This document shows positions 7,081 to 16,436 of a stretch of 64,000 bases of DNA, piece by piece; the stretch's first letter is position 1; each line of letters begins with the position of its first letter. The stretch lies in the NCBI RefSeq assembly GCF_003721565.1, contig NZ_RJJE01000017.1:670636-734635 (forward strand), given 5' to 3'. This stretch comes from Rufibacter immobilis. Its GTDB lineage: Bacteria; Bacteroidota; Bacteroidia; Cytophagales; Hymenobacteraceae. The translations under genes were made by a program, and so were the position numbers. Below the pieces are notes generated by a model. That model was given only the letters and a program-made list of their open reading frames with translations, had not been told where the DNA came from and did not search any database.

Positions 7081-8940
7081 ATGATATATTCCGAATTAAA
7101 GTCAAATATGACGCAGTTCTGCCTCCTGGTAGGACTAATGGGAAGTCTTTCTTGCAGCACCTACGGCCAAAAGCCCGCAGAAAAAAGCTCGGTGCAATGG
7201 CTGCAACAGCAAAAGGAAGTAAGCCAGACCACAGTATTGCTGAACAACGCCGCGCAGCAACTGCCTTTAAAAAACCTGGAACAGAAAATTGCGAGTGTGT
7301 CCATTGGCAGTGCGCCCGTGGCCGCTTTTGACAGCCTCGCCAGTTTTTATGCGGCCGTGGAAGTCTTTCCGGCGGTAAGCGCCAACCAGGCCAATACATT
7401 CCAGACCTTGCAGAACGCTTTGGCCCCTTACCAAACCGTATTGGTGCAGGTAGCGGCCACGGCCCTGAAAGACGCTCCCACCATAGCATTTCTGCTGGAG
7501 TTGCAGAAACGGAACCAGCTGGTGTTGTCGGTGTTCGGGAAACCTGATTTTCTGAAGCACGCCAACTTTATCTCGGCTCCCATGGTGTGGTCTGAGCAGG
7601 AAACCCCGGTGGCGGGGCAATACGCGGCGCAACTGGTATTTGGCGGAATGCCCGCCGTAGGAACGCTGGCTAATACCTACTCAGAGAAGTACACCAAAGG
7701 CGCAGGCTTCAAAACCACCGCCACGCGTTTAAGCTATACCGTGCCGGAAGCCGTCGGGATCAACAGCGAAGGTTTGCAGACCTCCATGGATGCCATTGTT
7801 CAGGAGGCCATCAGGGAGAAAGCCGCGCCGGGCGCGGTGGTGCTGGTGGCCAAAAGCGGGAAAGTAATCCTGAACAAAGCCTATGGTTCCCATACCTATG
7901 ACACCACCCGCGCCACCAAAATCACCGATATCTTCGATCTGGCCTCGCTGACCAAAATCTCGGCTACCACCGTGGCGGCCATGCAGCTGTATGACCAGCA
8001 GAAGCTATCGCTGGAAGCGCCGCTGGGCACCTACGTTCCCTCGGCCCGGAACACCACCAAAGCTGATCTGACGCTGCGGAACGTTCTGCTGCACCAGGCC
8101 GGTTTGCCGGCCGGAGTCGTATTTCCGGTGCAGCCCCAGGACGCCAGCAAAACCAGCTCCCCCCATTTCACCGTCCGTACCGCCGACAGCCTGTTCCTCC
8201 GGAAAGACTATTACCGGGAAGTGATGTGGCCCCGCATTCTGAACGCCCGCATGGGGGTGCCCGGCAAATACGTGTACTCAGACCTGACCATGTTCCTGAT
8301 GCAGGAAGTGGTGGAAGGCCAAACCGGCAAGCGCCTGGACACGCTGGTGCAGGAGCAGTTTTACCAGCCGCTGGGCATGCAGACCGCCGGTTTCCTGCCC
8401 CTGAACCGCTTTGAGAAAAGCCGCATTGTGCCCACTGAGTTTGACAGTCACTTCCGGAAGGAATTGTTGCAAGGGTATGTGCATGACGGTGGCGCGGCCC
8501 GGGCGGGTGGTGTGGCCGGTCATGCCGGGTTGTTCTCTACCGCCAATGACCTGGCCATTCTGTACCAGATGCTCCTGAACGGCGGCGCCTACGGGGGCAA
8601 ACGCTATATCCAGCCGGAGACCGTGCAGCTGTTTACCCGCAAGCACTCTGACCTGAGCAGGAGAGGCCTGGGGTTTGACCGCTGGGACCCTGACAGCACC
8701 CAGGGGTATCCGGCCAAACTGGCCTCGCCGGAAACCTACGGCCATACCGGCTATACGGGTACCTGCGTGTGGGTTGATCCTAAGAATGAGCTGGTGTTTG
8801 TGTTTCTGTCTAACCGGGTGCACCCCAAAGTGAGCAATAAGCTGCTTTCCCTCAGAACCCGCCAACGGGCGCTTGATGCCGTATACCAGGCCATCCAGAC
8901 CAGCGACAAGACAAAGGTGGCAGCGGTAGCGCAGCCTTAA
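7081..8940 (+). CDS. Exported serine hydrolase with N-terminal GH3-C-like domain
   Basis: 619 residues. An N-terminal hydrophobic segment (residues ~10-26, best start possibly Met10 at 7108) suggests export; SLSC is a poor lipobox. Residues ~45-215 resemble the C-terminal domain of family-3 glycoside hydrolases (QTTVLLNNAAQQLPLKNLEQ, then KIASVSIG). Residues ~225-600 are a class-C beta-lactamase-like serine hydrolase with SxxK (Ser289, Lys292), YSD (Tyr399) and HTG (His555). In related Bacteroidota the serine hydrolase follows a complete GH3 protein of about 1,000 residues; here the GH3 catalytic barrel is absent and the truncated form has its own signal sequence. Likely a periplasmic peptidase or esterase; substrate unknown. 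Confidence 0.8.
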   Translation: MIYSELKSNMTQFCLLVGLMGSLSCSTYGQKPAEKSSVQWLQQQKEVSQTTVLLNNAAQQLPLKNLEQKIASVSIGSAPVAAFDSLASFYAAVEVFPAVSANQANTFQTLQNALAPYQTVLVQVAATALKDAPTIAFLLELQKRNQLVLSVFGKPDFLKHANFISAPMVWSEQETPVAGQYAAQLVFGGMPAVGTLANTYSEKYTKGAGFKTTATRLSYTVPEAVGINSEGLQTSMDAIVQEAIREKAAPGAVVLVAKSGKVILNKAYGSHTYDTTRATKITDIFDLASLTKISATTVAAMQLYDQQKLSLEAPLGTYVPSARNTTKADLTLRNVLLHQAGLPAGVVFPVQPQDASKTSSPHFTVRTADSLFLRKDYYREVMWPRILNARMGVPGKYVYSDLTMFLMQEVVEGQTGKRLDTLVQEQFYQPLGMQTAGFLPLNRFEKSRIVPTEFDSHFRKELLQGYVHDGGAARAGGVAGHAGLFSTANDLAILYQMLLNGGAYGGKRYIQPETVQLFTRKHSDLSRRGLGFDRWDPDSTQGYPAKLASPETYGHTGYTGTCVWVDPKNELVFVFLSNRVHPKVSNKLLSLRTRQRALDAVYQAIQTSDKTKVAAVAQP

Positions 8941-8947
8941 TCCTCAG

Positions 8948-8993
8948 CTTGCGTTTAGGGGCTCTTTTTCTTAAAATAGCTCCTAAACGCAAG
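8948..8993. repeat. Palindromic element, symmetric (copy 7)
   Basis: CTTGCGTTTAGGGGCTC pairs with the right arm AGCTCCTAAACGCAAG (one mismatch). It lies 8 bp after the serine hydrolase stop. GGAGCTATTTTAAGGAGC immediately downstream repeats part of the arm. Confidence 0.9.
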
Positions 8994-9157
8994 GAGCTAT
9001 TTTAAGGAGCTTTACGAGGGGGCAACGCGCCAAATGAAAAGATTAATTATCTTGGAAGAGGTGGCCTGAAGGAAACCGCAGCCGAAAGACAGGCTGCAAC
9101 AAAAGCGTACAGAAATAGGTTACAGTTACATCTATCCCATCAAACAACCCTAAAACC

Positions 9158-9709
9158 ATGGAAGAGACAACCCAACCAGAAAAGAAGACCGAAATCGCCA
9201 CGTTTGCGGGGGGCTGTTTTTGGTGCATGGTGAAGCCGTTCCACAAGTACGAGGGCGTGCTGGAGGTGGTCTCTGGCTATACCGGCGGCCACGTGCCCAA
9301 CCCTACCTATGAGCAGGTCTGCTCTGAAACCACCGGCCACTACGAAGCCGTGCAGGTTACCTTTGACCCCGATGTGATTTCGTACCCCGAGATCCTGAAC
9401 ATCTTCTGGCAGTCCATTGACCCCACTGATGCGGGCGGGCAGTTCGGGGACCGGGGTTCCTCGTATAAAACGGCCATATTCTATCACTCAGAGCAGCAGA
9501 AAGAACAGGCCCAGCGCTCTAAAGAGGAAATACAGCACAACGGTCCGTTTGAGACACCTATTGTGACGCCCATTCTCCCGGCGGCCACGTTTTATCCCGC
9601 CGAAGCTTACCACCAGGACTACTACAAGAAAAACGCCAACCATTATAACCGCTACTTTGTGGGCTCCGGCAGGGCCGGTTTCCTGGAGCGGCATTGGCGC
9701 AAAGGCTGA
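9158..9709 (+). CDS. msrA: Peptide-methionine (S)-S-oxide reductase
   Basis: Reduces methionine S-sulfoxide in proteins. The active-site motif GGCFWC gives catalytic Cys20 and Cys23, followed by VVSGYTGG and the typical [12 protein letters not shown] and FWQSIDPTD segments. Length 183 residues, complete. No msrB is fused or adjacent. No signal peptide, so cytosolic. Confidence 0.95.
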   Translation: MEETTQPEKKTEIATFAGGCFWCMVKPFHKYEGVLEVVSGYTGGHVPNPTYEQVCSETTGHYEAVQVTFDPDVISYPEILNIFWQSIDPTDAGGQFGDRGSSYKTAIFYHSEQQKEQAQRSKEEIQHNGPFETPIVTPILPAATFYPAEAYHQDYYKKNANHYNRYFVGSGRAGFLERHWRKG

Positions 9710-9734
9710 GAAGCAAAGTATAACTTCACAAAAA

Positions 9735-9778
9735 ATGCGTTTAGGGGCTGTTTTTCCAAAAACAGCCCCTAAACGCAT
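9735..9778. repeat. Palindromic element, symmetric (copy 8)
   Basis: Perfect arms ATGCGTTTAGGGGCTG and complement around TTTTTCCAAAAA, between the convergent msrA and aldo/keto reductase genes. Confidence 0.95.
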
Positions 9779-9802
9779 GTTAGACCCAGGCGAACGGAAA
9801 GA

Positions 9803-10684
9803 CTATTCTTTTGCCGTAAAGGTGTCGGCGCCCAGTTGATTGAGGGTTTCGTAGTCATCTTCAGACAGTTGGATGGCCGCGGCCTGGTAATTGTCTTCCA
9901 GGTGCTTCACCTTAGACGTACCCGGTATGAGCAGAATGTTGGGCGAGCGGTGCAGGAGCCAGCTGAGGGCCAGCTGATGGCTGGTAGCCTCGTACTTTTG
10001 GGCAATCTGCTCCAGGGTTTCCATCGCTTTCATGTTGCCGCCGCCCAAAGGGTACCAGGGAATAAAGGCCATGGCGTTGTCTTCGCAGTACATGAGCTCG
10101 GCTTCCCATTTGCGGTTGTCAAAGCTGTACATGTTCTGCACAGATACAATCTCCACGTACTTCTGCGCCTGCTGAATCTGCTCCACCGTCACCTCAGACA
10201 GCCCTATGTGTTTGATGAGCCCCTGTTCCTGGGCATCCTGCAAGAATTCCAGCGTCTGCTCAAACGGAACCTCGGGGTCTACCCGGTGCAGCTGGTACAG
10301 GGCAATCTGGTCTAGTTTGAGTCGCTCCAGACTTCCTTGCAGCGCTTCTTTCAGATGATCTGGTTTGGCGTTGATGGGCCACTGGTTGGGGCCGGTGCGC
10401 AACAGGCCGCCCTTGGTCCCGATGACCAAATCTTTGGGGTAAGGGTAGAGGGCTTCCGCGATGAGTTCCTCAGAGACGTGAGGTCCGTAAGAATCGGCGG
10501 TGTCAATGAAGTTGATGCCCAGTTCAACGGTTCTTTTAAGTACCCTGATGGCCTCCTCCCGGTCCTGGGGCGGACCCCAGATGCCGTCGCCGGTGATGCG
10601 CATGGCGCCGTAGCCCATTCGGTTCACGGTTAAATCGGCCCCGATGCTGAAGGTAGGGTGAAAGGTTTTAGGAGTATTTGCCAT
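9803..10684 (-). CDS. Aldo/keto reductase
   Basis: NAD(P)H-dependent oxidoreductase of 293 residues. The catalytic tetrad of the AKR family is present: Asp61 and Tyr66 (INFIDTADSYG), Lys91 (VIGTKGG) and His133 (YQLHRVD). Cofactor-binding LLIPGTSKVKHLEDN is near the C-terminus. Physiological substrate cannot be told. Single gene, convergent with msrA. Confidence 0.9.
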   Translation of the reverse strand: MANTPKTFHPTFSIGADLTVNRMGYGAMRITGDGIWGPPQDREEAIRVLKRTVELGINFIDTADSYGPHVSEELIAEALYPYPKDLVIGTKGGLLRTGPNQWPINAKPDHLKEALQGSLERLKLDQIALYQLHRVDPEVPFEQTLEFLQDAQEQGLIKHIGLSEVTVEQIQQAQKYVEIVSVQNMYSFDNRKWEAELMYCEDNAMAFIPWYPLGGGNMKAMETLEQIAQKYEATSHQLALSWLLHRSPNILLIPGTSKVKHLEDNYQAAAIQLSEDDYETLNQLGADTFTAKE

Positions 10685-10792
10685 GGTTTCTATAGGAAAT
10701 GTTCTACCTTTTTTACCGGTTTGGCGGTAAGAAGTTTAGCCAAGCGCCTTTCATGGGAGAAACCACCCCAAGAAATCAATCATCTTACTTGC

Positions 10793-10831
10793 CGTTTAGC
10801 GCCCGTTTTTCCAGAATGAGGGGCAAAACAG
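10793..10831 (+). repeat. Palindromic element, asymmetric (copy 9)
   Basis: Left end CGTTTAGCGCCC, right end GGGGCAAAACAG. First half of a head-to-head pair with copy 10, 36 bp apart. Confidence 0.85.
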
Positions 10832-10867
10832 CTATGTGGCTTCCTTTGTCTGTACCGTCCCTGTTTC

Positions 10868-10905
10868 TGGTTTTACCTCAATTTCAGAAAAAGAGCCGCT
10901 AAACG
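10868..10905 (-). repeat. Palindromic element, asymmetric, inverted (copy 10)
   Basis: On the minus strand it begins CGTTTAGCGGCTC and ends GAGGTAAAACC. Second half of the pair. The rest of the 364-bp gap between the aldo/keto reductase and the Mut7-C gene holds nothing I recognise. Confidence 0.85.
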
Positions 10906-11048
10906 TCTTTGGCAAACGGCGTGGTCAGAGGGAAACTGAAGCCGAAGATTGAGTTGAGACAGCAGCAAGTTAGACCGCCCACTTGCAGAAAACCAAAGGT
11001 TCGCGTAGAAGGAGGAACCTTGCGCGTTAACAGCAGTAGGAGAAAGAG

Positions 11049-11807
11049 ATGGAGCATTGGGCTAATTTTCTATTTCATGGGGAGTTAAACGACTTCCTCC
11101 CCAAACGGTACCGGCAAGTAGGGCAGCAATACCATTTTAGCGGCTCGCCGGCGCTCAAAGATGCTATAGAAGCACTGGGGGTGCCGCACCCCGAGGTAGG
11201 CCATGTGCAACAGAATGGGCAGGAAGTACTGCTGAAAGCACGGCTGGAGCCTTTTGCCGAGGTACAGGTTTTTCCGGTAGTGCCCGAAGCGTCCGCCGTT
11301 GAGTTGCCGCCTTTGCAGGTTCCCGTGCCCAAGCCCGCCCGTTTTGTATTGGATGTGCACCTGGGGAAACTGGCGCGCTACCTTCGGCTGCTGGGGTTTG
11401 ACACGCTGTACCAGAACCATTACTCAGATGCAGACATTGCCGCTTTGGCCGCGCAGGAGCAACGCATAGTGCTTACCCGTGATGTAGGCCTCCTGAAGCA
11501 AAAGCAGGTGGTGTGGGGCTATTGGTTGCGGTCGCAGCACTGGGAGGAACAACTGCGGGAAGTAATCAACCAGTTTAACCTCCTGCCGCAAGTACAGCCC
11601 TTTTGCCGCTGCCTGGCCTGCAACGGAGAGATTGCGCGAGTTTCCAAAGAAGCAGTACTGCCGCTGTTGCCCCCCAAAACCAGACTGTTTTTCCAGGAGT
11701 TTTACCAATGCCCCCATTGCCGAAGGGTGTACTGGAAAGGCTCCCACTATGAGAAAATGGAACGCTTCCTCAGCCATTTACGCAGCTCGGCCAACCTACT
11801 ACCATAG
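11049..11807 (+). CDS. Mut7-C RNase domain protein with ubiquitin-like N-terminus
   Basis: 252 residues. Residues ~1-90 are a Mut7-C ubiquitin-like domain; residues ~95-240 are a Mut7-C (DUF82) domain of the PIN-like nuclease type, with the acidic FVLDVHLGKLARYLRLLGFDT and IVLTRDVGLL motifs. A zinc ribbon with four cysteines follows (FCRCLACNG and YQCPHCRR). The fusion is common in bacteria, and RNA processing or decay is assumed but not shown. Single gene, convergent with the SDR. Confidence 0.85.
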   Translation: MEHWANFLFHGELNDFLPKRYRQVGQQYHFSGSPALKDAIEALGVPHPEVGHVQQNGQEVLLKARLEPFAEVQVFPVVPEASAVELPPLQVPVPKPARFVLDVHLGKLARYLRLLGFDTLYQNHYSDADIAALAAQEQRIVLTRDVGLLKQKQVVWGYWLRSQHWEEQLREVINQFNLLPQVQPFCRCLACNGEIARVSKEAVLPLLPPKTRLFFQEFYQCPHCRRVYWKGSHYEKMERFLSHLRSSANLLP

Positions 11808-11844
11808 GGCACAGCTGTACCAGGGCAGGAAAGTAACATCTGTT

Positions 11845-12861
11845 CTATCTGTTGTTGGTTTTGCCCATACCGCTCAAAAGGGTGATGGCTACAACTCCCA
11901 ACGCAGCCCATGCCGTTGCCTTGGCTACCGGACTTAATGAAGCCCGGGTGTAAAGACTGTTTTTCATGACATAGCCGGGCCAGTCGCCGCGCACATTGCC
12001 TTCATTGCTTCCTTCGTACAGGGTGCCCAGCGGGTCCCGCGGCGGTTCATCCCGGAGCTGTACTTTAGTCATGGCCATGCTATTGAACCATTCCACGGCC
12101 GCCGGGAAGTGCTTGTACAGACTGCTCATCATCTTGGCGCCGCCGCCCACGTAAATTTCCCTGTGTGGGTGTGTGGCGGCCTGCAGAATAGCATGAGCCG
12201 CTTCTTTGGGTTCATAGACCGGAGGCGGAATCTGGGGTTCGTTTTCGGTGTAGTTTCTTCCATGGTGGTCAAAAGGGGTATTGATGCCCGCCGGGTTGAT
12301 GAGCGTCACTGACACAGGGGCACCTTGGGCAGCCAGTTCCACGCGCAGTGAATTGGTGAAGCCATTTACCGCATGCTTACTGGCTACGTACATTCCCTGC
12401 AGCGGAAACGCCACCTCTGCCGCCAGACTGCCAATGTTAATCAACGCGCCGCCGGTTTGCTTCAGGTATTTCACCGCCACCAGTGACCCATGCACCACCC
12501 CCCAGAAATTGATATTGAATAACTGCCGGTGGTCTTCCAGTTCAATTTCTTCCAGATAGCCAAACAGCCCCAGGCCGGCATTGTTCACCCACGTGTCTAT
12601 ACGCCCATGGCGTGCAAGAGCGGCATCGGCTATCCGTTGCACCTCTTCCTGTTTGGCAACATCGGCCACAACATGTATGGCCTGTCCGCCCGCTGCGATA
12701 ATTTCCTCTTCAATTTGCCGTAGCGCCTCGCCGCTTCGGGCAGCCAATACTACCTGGGCTCCTGCGGCGGCGGCGGCTTTGGCAGTGGCCAGGCCAATCC
12801 CACTGGACGCACCCGTGATTACCATTACCTGCTGGTGAAGAGGCTTCAATGAAATAGCCAT
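11845..12861 (-). CDS. SDR-family oxidoreductase with C-terminal extension
   Basis: 338 residues. The Rossmann motif TGASSGIG and NNAG are present, and the catalytic Tyr and Lys lie in YVASKHAVN. A long C-terminal extension (~residues 235-338) ends in a hydrophobic helix (KATAWAALGVVAITLLSGM), so the protein may be tail-anchored. The extension resembles that of the SDR at 29523-30674, so the two are likely paralogues. Substrate unknown. Confidence 0.88.
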   Translation of the reverse strand: MAISLKPLHQQVMVITGASSGIGLATAKAAAAAGAQVVLAARSGEALRQIEEEIIAAGGQAIHVVADVAKQEEVQRIADAALARHGRIDTWVNNAGLGLFGYLEEIELEDHRQLFNINFWGVVHGSLVAVKYLKQTGGALINIGSLAAEVAFPLQGMYVASKHAVNGFTNSLRVELAAQGAPVSVTLINPAGINTPFDHHGRNYTENEPQIPPPVYEPKEAAHAILQAATHPHREIYVGGGAKMMSSLYKHFPAAVEWFNSMAMTKVQLRDEPPRDPLGTLYEGSNEGNVRGDWPGYVMKNSLYTRASLSPVAKATAWAALGVVAITLLSGMGKTNNR

Positions 12862-13259
12862 TAGTTACTGGTTTTAAGGAAGATTTATTTCAGAATGTCA
12901 CGCCCTATGCTCAATGAGTATCCCTGAGAGTGAATAGCGTAAATACTAACTGTTCATGAACTGATCAAAACATAGCTCTTTGCCCCAAAGGGTACTAGGG
13001 TGTGTATCGGTTTTTGCAGGCGAAGGTTGTAGGGAGTTGTGAATTAAGTATTTACAGTGATTAAAAGCCGTATAAACACATGAAATACAGTATAAACAAT
13101 AGAATCTTACGCCGTAAAACTAGGCGTTGCAGATGGCTGCCACAGACTAGATTATTAGGTCTTCATTAGAAACTGCCAGCTGTAGAAGATGGGCTTACAA
13201 GCTCAGGGAATAGACAGTAATTCTGCTTTAGGCACCAATACTTATATATAAATACCTTC
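12862..13259. other. AT-rich region before the PHB operon
   Basis: About 400 bp with no gene. It probably contains the phaE promoter, although no clear TAnnTTTG box was found. The one ordered feature is a direct repeat GTATAAACA at 13070 and 13090. Confidence 0.5.
13070..13098 (+). promoter_or_regulatory. Direct repeat GTATAAACA, possible regulator site
   Basis: Two identical 9-mers start 20 bp apart, i.e. about two helical turns, 160-190 bp upstream of phaE. A dimeric regulator could bind there; this is inference. Confidence 0.3.
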
Positions 13260-14399
13260 ATGGAACAGACTACCACCATTTTTGACACATGGGTCAATAC
13301 TACCTCTAAGCTGGTGAATGATTGGCGTGAAATGACCGAGAAGCTCAACAGCGAGCAGAAGAACATCTGGGAGGAAGCAGGTAAAATGCAGCAAACCTGG
13401 ATGCACTCGTTCCAGAACATGATGCAGAACATGCAAATGCCTTTTATGAGCGGGGCAAATGCCGGGGTAGGGGCCTCCATGCAGGATGCTTTCTTCAATA
13501 TGCTCAGAAGCACAGATATTTATACCCAGTTGTTTCAGCTGTGGCAACCGGTTTTCAGGGCCATGCAGAACAACTCGTTCCAAAACCAGGACTTCTGGAA
13601 ACTGATTGATCCGCAGGGGTTCAAATCTATTGTAGATAAACTGTTTGGCTTTGATGCGGTTGGTCCCATGAAAACCTTCATGGACCAGTCTACCCAGGTC
13701 ATGAACATGTGGATGAATTCTTTTTCAGACGCAGGCAAGAATATGGGGCAAATGTTTGGCAATGGCATGCCGTTCTTCAATGCCATGTCCCAAATGAATC
13801 CCCAGTCAATGATGAATTGGTACATAGACATGGCCCGCAGTGCCCAGAGAAGCATGGCCCCGTTTCTGGGGAGCACCAGCAATGGCACCATGCCTTCCAT
13901 GCAACACACGGTTGAGCTGATGGAACAATGGGGCAATTACATGGCTAAACTCAATCAGTTGCAGACCATGTTGTATAAAACCAGTGTCTCTGCCTGGGAA
14001 AAGGTGATGCAGACGGTAACTGACCGCGCCAAAGACGGAACCATGGTCACAGATTTCAATCAGTTCTACAATGAGTGGTCTACCATTAATGAGCGGGAGT
14101 ATGTGGCCTTGTTCAATACAGATGAGTATGCGGCCTTGCAAGCCGAGCTCATCAAACTCAACTCTGACCTGAATAAGATGTATGAGCGGCAGATGGAGGC
14201 TTTTCTGCAGCCTTATCCGGTGGTGTTCAGATCACAGCTGGAGGAAGTATACAAAGTGAACCATGAGCTGCGTAGCAGAATCAACACGCTGGAGCGAATG
14301 GTGACGGAGCTTCAAAACACCGCCAAGGCTACACCGGCCCCAACCTCAACTACGCCTCCCGAAGGTCAGGAAACCAAACCGGGCAAAAAGGATAAGTAG
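13260..14399 (+). CDS. phaE: Class III PHA synthase subunit PhaE
   Basis: Non-catalytic partner of PhaC in class III polyhydroxyalkanoate synthase. 379 residues, rich in Met, Gln and Asn, with poor overall conservation as is usual for PhaE. The identifying feature is the C-terminal PhaE box at residues ~323-345 (FRSQLEEVYKVNHELRSRIN), preceded by FYNEWSTINEREY and followed by a Pro/Thr/Lys-rich tail. The adjacent phaC begins 3 bp after the stop, which fixes the identification. It heads the PHB cluster. Confidence 0.85.
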   Translation: MEQTTTIFDTWVNTTSKLVNDWREMTEKLNSEQKNIWEEAGKMQQTWMHSFQNMMQNMQMPFMSGANAGVGASMQDAFFNMLRSTDIYTQLFQLWQPVFRAMQNNSFQNQDFWKLIDPQGFKSIVDKLFGFDAVGPMKTFMDQSTQVMNMWMNSFSDAGKNMGQMFGNGMPFFNAMSQMNPQSMMNWYIDMARSAQRSMAPFLGSTSNGTMPSMQHTVELMEQWGNYMAKLNQLQTMLYKTSVSAWEKVMQTVTDRAKDGTMVTDFNQFYNEWSTINEREYVALFNTDEYAALQAELIKLNSDLNKMYERQMEAFLQPYPVVFRSQLEEVYKVNHELRSRINTLERMVTELQNTAKATPAPTSTTPPEGQETKPGKKDK

Positions 14400-14402
14400 C
14401 AG

Positions 14403-15458
14403 ATGTATTCGCTTTCGCCACAGAACATCATAGAAGAGTTTGCGGCTGCTTCCACCAAATTGGCCAGGGGCGTAGAGGCCCTCAGGCAGATTGATGAGCT
14501 ACCGGTGGGTACCACTCCCAAGCAGAAGGTCTGGGAAAAAGACAAGGTGTCGCTTTTTCACTTTGAACGTGGCCCCGGCACCAACATCAAGACTCCCGTG
14601 CTCATTGTGTACGCCCTGGTGAACCGCCACCACATGATGGATATTCAGGCAGACCGCAGCTTTATCCGCAATTTACAGTCGGCCGGCCTGGACTTGTATC
14701 TCATTGACTGGGGCTACCCCACGCCGGAGGACAAGTATTTCACCATGGAGGAATACATCAATGGCTATTTAGATGATGCGGTAGAAGTAATAAGGGAGAA
14801 AACGGGGCAAAAGATTTCGCTTATGGGTATTTGCCAGGGCGGTACGTTCAGTGTCATCTACGCGGCGCTGCACCCGCAGAAAGTAAAGAATCTGGTAACC
14901 TTAGTTACGCCCATTGACTTTGCCACGCCCCGCGACATGCTCTCCAAATGGGCAAAACACCTGGACGTTGACACGCTGGTAAACAACCAGGGAAATGTGC
15001 CGGGTGAACTGCTCAACGCGGGGTTTGCCCTGCTCAAACCAATGCTTAGAACCAATAAATATGTGTCTATTCTCAACTCAATAGACAAAGAGGGGCAGCT
15101 GCACAATTTCCTGCGCATGGAGCACTGGATAGCTGATAGCCCAGACCAGGCAGGGGAGTATTTCAGGAAGTTCATTAAAGATTTATACCAGGGGAATAAG
15201 CTGGTGCAGGGAACCTTTGAAATGGGAGGCAGCAGGGTTGATTTAAAGAACATCACCATGCCCCTGCTTAATATCTATGCCGAAGAAGACCATCTGGTGC
15301 CCCCGGAAGCTTCCATTGCCCTTAATGATTTGGTGGGGAGCACAGATAAGAGCCTCACCAAATTCGCTGGCGGACACATAGGAGTCTTTGTGGGCTCACG
15401 TTCGCAAAGGGAGCTTGCTCCCGGTATTGCTACATGGTTAAATGAAAGAGATAGTTGA
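14403..15458 (+). CDS. phaC: Class III PHA synthase catalytic subunit PhaC
   Basis: Polymerises (R)-3-hydroxyacyl-CoA, mainly 3-hydroxybutyryl-CoA in class III, onto granule-bound polyester. 351 residues, the usual class III length. The lipase-like box GICQGG carries nucleophile Cys144; the remaining triad is Asp296 (AEEDHLVPP) and His325 (FAGGHIGVFVG). The SC/DE-box style DWGYP motif is also present (LIDWGYPTPEDKYFTMEEY). Partner of PhaE directly upstream. Overlaps the start of the next gene by one base (TGATG). Confidence 0.95.
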   Translation: MYSLSPQNIIEEFAAASTKLARGVEALRQIDELPVGTTPKQKVWEKDKVSLFHFERGPGTNIKTPVLIVYALVNRHHMMDIQADRSFIRNLQSAGLDLYLIDWGYPTPEDKYFTMEEYINGYLDDAVEVIREKTGQKISLMGICQGGTFSVIYAALHPQKVKNLVTLVTPIDFATPRDMLSKWAKHLDVDTLVNNQGNVPGELLNAGFALLKPMLRTNKYVSILNSIDKEGQLHNFLRMEHWIADSPDQAGEYFRKFIKDLYQGNKLVQGTFEMGGSRVDLKNITMPLLNIYAEEDHLVPPEASIALNDLVGSTDKSLTKFAGGHIGVFVGSRSQRELAPGIATWLNERDS

Positions 15459-16414
15459 TGTTTGATTTTATAAATGCCTGGAAAAGTATATGGCACCAAA
15501 GTGATGGACCAAAGGAGAGGATGCCGCTCACCGAAAAAGAACCTGGGGAAAAGGTGCTTTATCCTTACCCGGTTAAAAAGGTAAGGGTGCAGGAAAACAT
15601 TGAACTGGCCTACATAGAGGAAGGAGACCCCTCTGCCGAAGTCTTGTTGTTTTTACATGGCATGGGCAGCGGGATTCCGGCCTGGGAAAAAAACATCACG
15701 GTGCTGAAAAAGCATTTCAGGTGCATCGCGGTGGATTTACCGGGCCACGGATTGTCTTCCAAAGGAGATTATCCTTTCACAATGGCTTTCTATGTAGAGG
15801 TGGTGTTCGCTTTTCTGAAGGAGGCGGGACTTACTCAGGTAACCTTGGTGGGTCACTCCATGGGCGGACAGATCTCTATTTTGGCGGCTCTGAGAGAACC
15901 AGCGCTCATCACCAGACTAATTCTGGTGTCACCCGCCGGAATTGAGCCTTACACCTCCGTTGAAAAACAGACCCTGATCACGATGTCGGCCGGGGTAGTG
16001 GCCAGTGGGAATGCCTTCACCAAAAACCGCTTCAACTACCTGCTGGGTTTCTGCAATGATCAGGAGCTGGCCGGGGAGCTGATCAGGAAACTGGCTTTTT
16101 TCAAAGAAGACGCCGCCAACTTCGGGAAGATGATGCTCCGTTCCATAGAAGGTATGCTGTTAGAAGCTGTGAACCATGAATTGACGAATCTAACGCAATC
16201 CTGCCTCATGCTGGTAGGCAAAGAAGACAAAGTAAGCCCCTACCAGTATTTGCGTGGGCAGGAGTTTTACCAGATAGTGGAACGTGAAGCCTCCAAAATT
16301 CCACGGGCCAAATTAGTGGTCATTCCGCAGGGCGGCCATTTTGTGCAGTACCAAAAGCCAAAAGCTTTCAACAGAGAAGTACTGGAGTTTCTACATGTTA
16401 AGGTAACAGTGTGA
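15458..16414 (+). CDS. Alpha/beta hydrolase in the PHB cluster
   Basis: 318 residues, alpha/beta hydrolase fold with nucleophile Ser135 in GHSMGG, oxyanion HGMGSG, Asp in VGKEDKVSPY and His in PQGGHFVQY, so a complete triad. ATG 15458 overlaps the phaC stop and couples translation. Its place between phaC and phaB suggests a role in PHB turnover, such as an intracellular depolymerase, oligomer hydrolase or thioesterase, but it lacks features of known PhaZ depolymerases, so this is inference from context. Confidence 0.8.
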   Translation: MFDFINAWKSIWHQSDGPKERMPLTEKEPGEKVLYPYPVKKVRVQENIELAYIEEGDPSAEVLLFLHGMGSGIPAWEKNITVLKKHFRCIAVDLPGHGLSSKGDYPFTMAFYVEVVFAFLKEAGLTQVTLVGHSMGGQISILAALREPALITRLILVSPAGIEPYTSVEKQTLITMSAGVVASGNAFTKNRFNYLLGFCNDQELAGELIRKLAFFKEDAANFGKMMLRSIEGMLLEAVNHELTNLTQSCLMLVGKEDKVSPYQYLRGQEFYQIVEREASKIPRAKLVVIPQGGHFVQYQKPKAFNREVLEFLHVKVTV

Positions 16415-16436
16415 CAGAATTTTTTTAAGAAAACTC

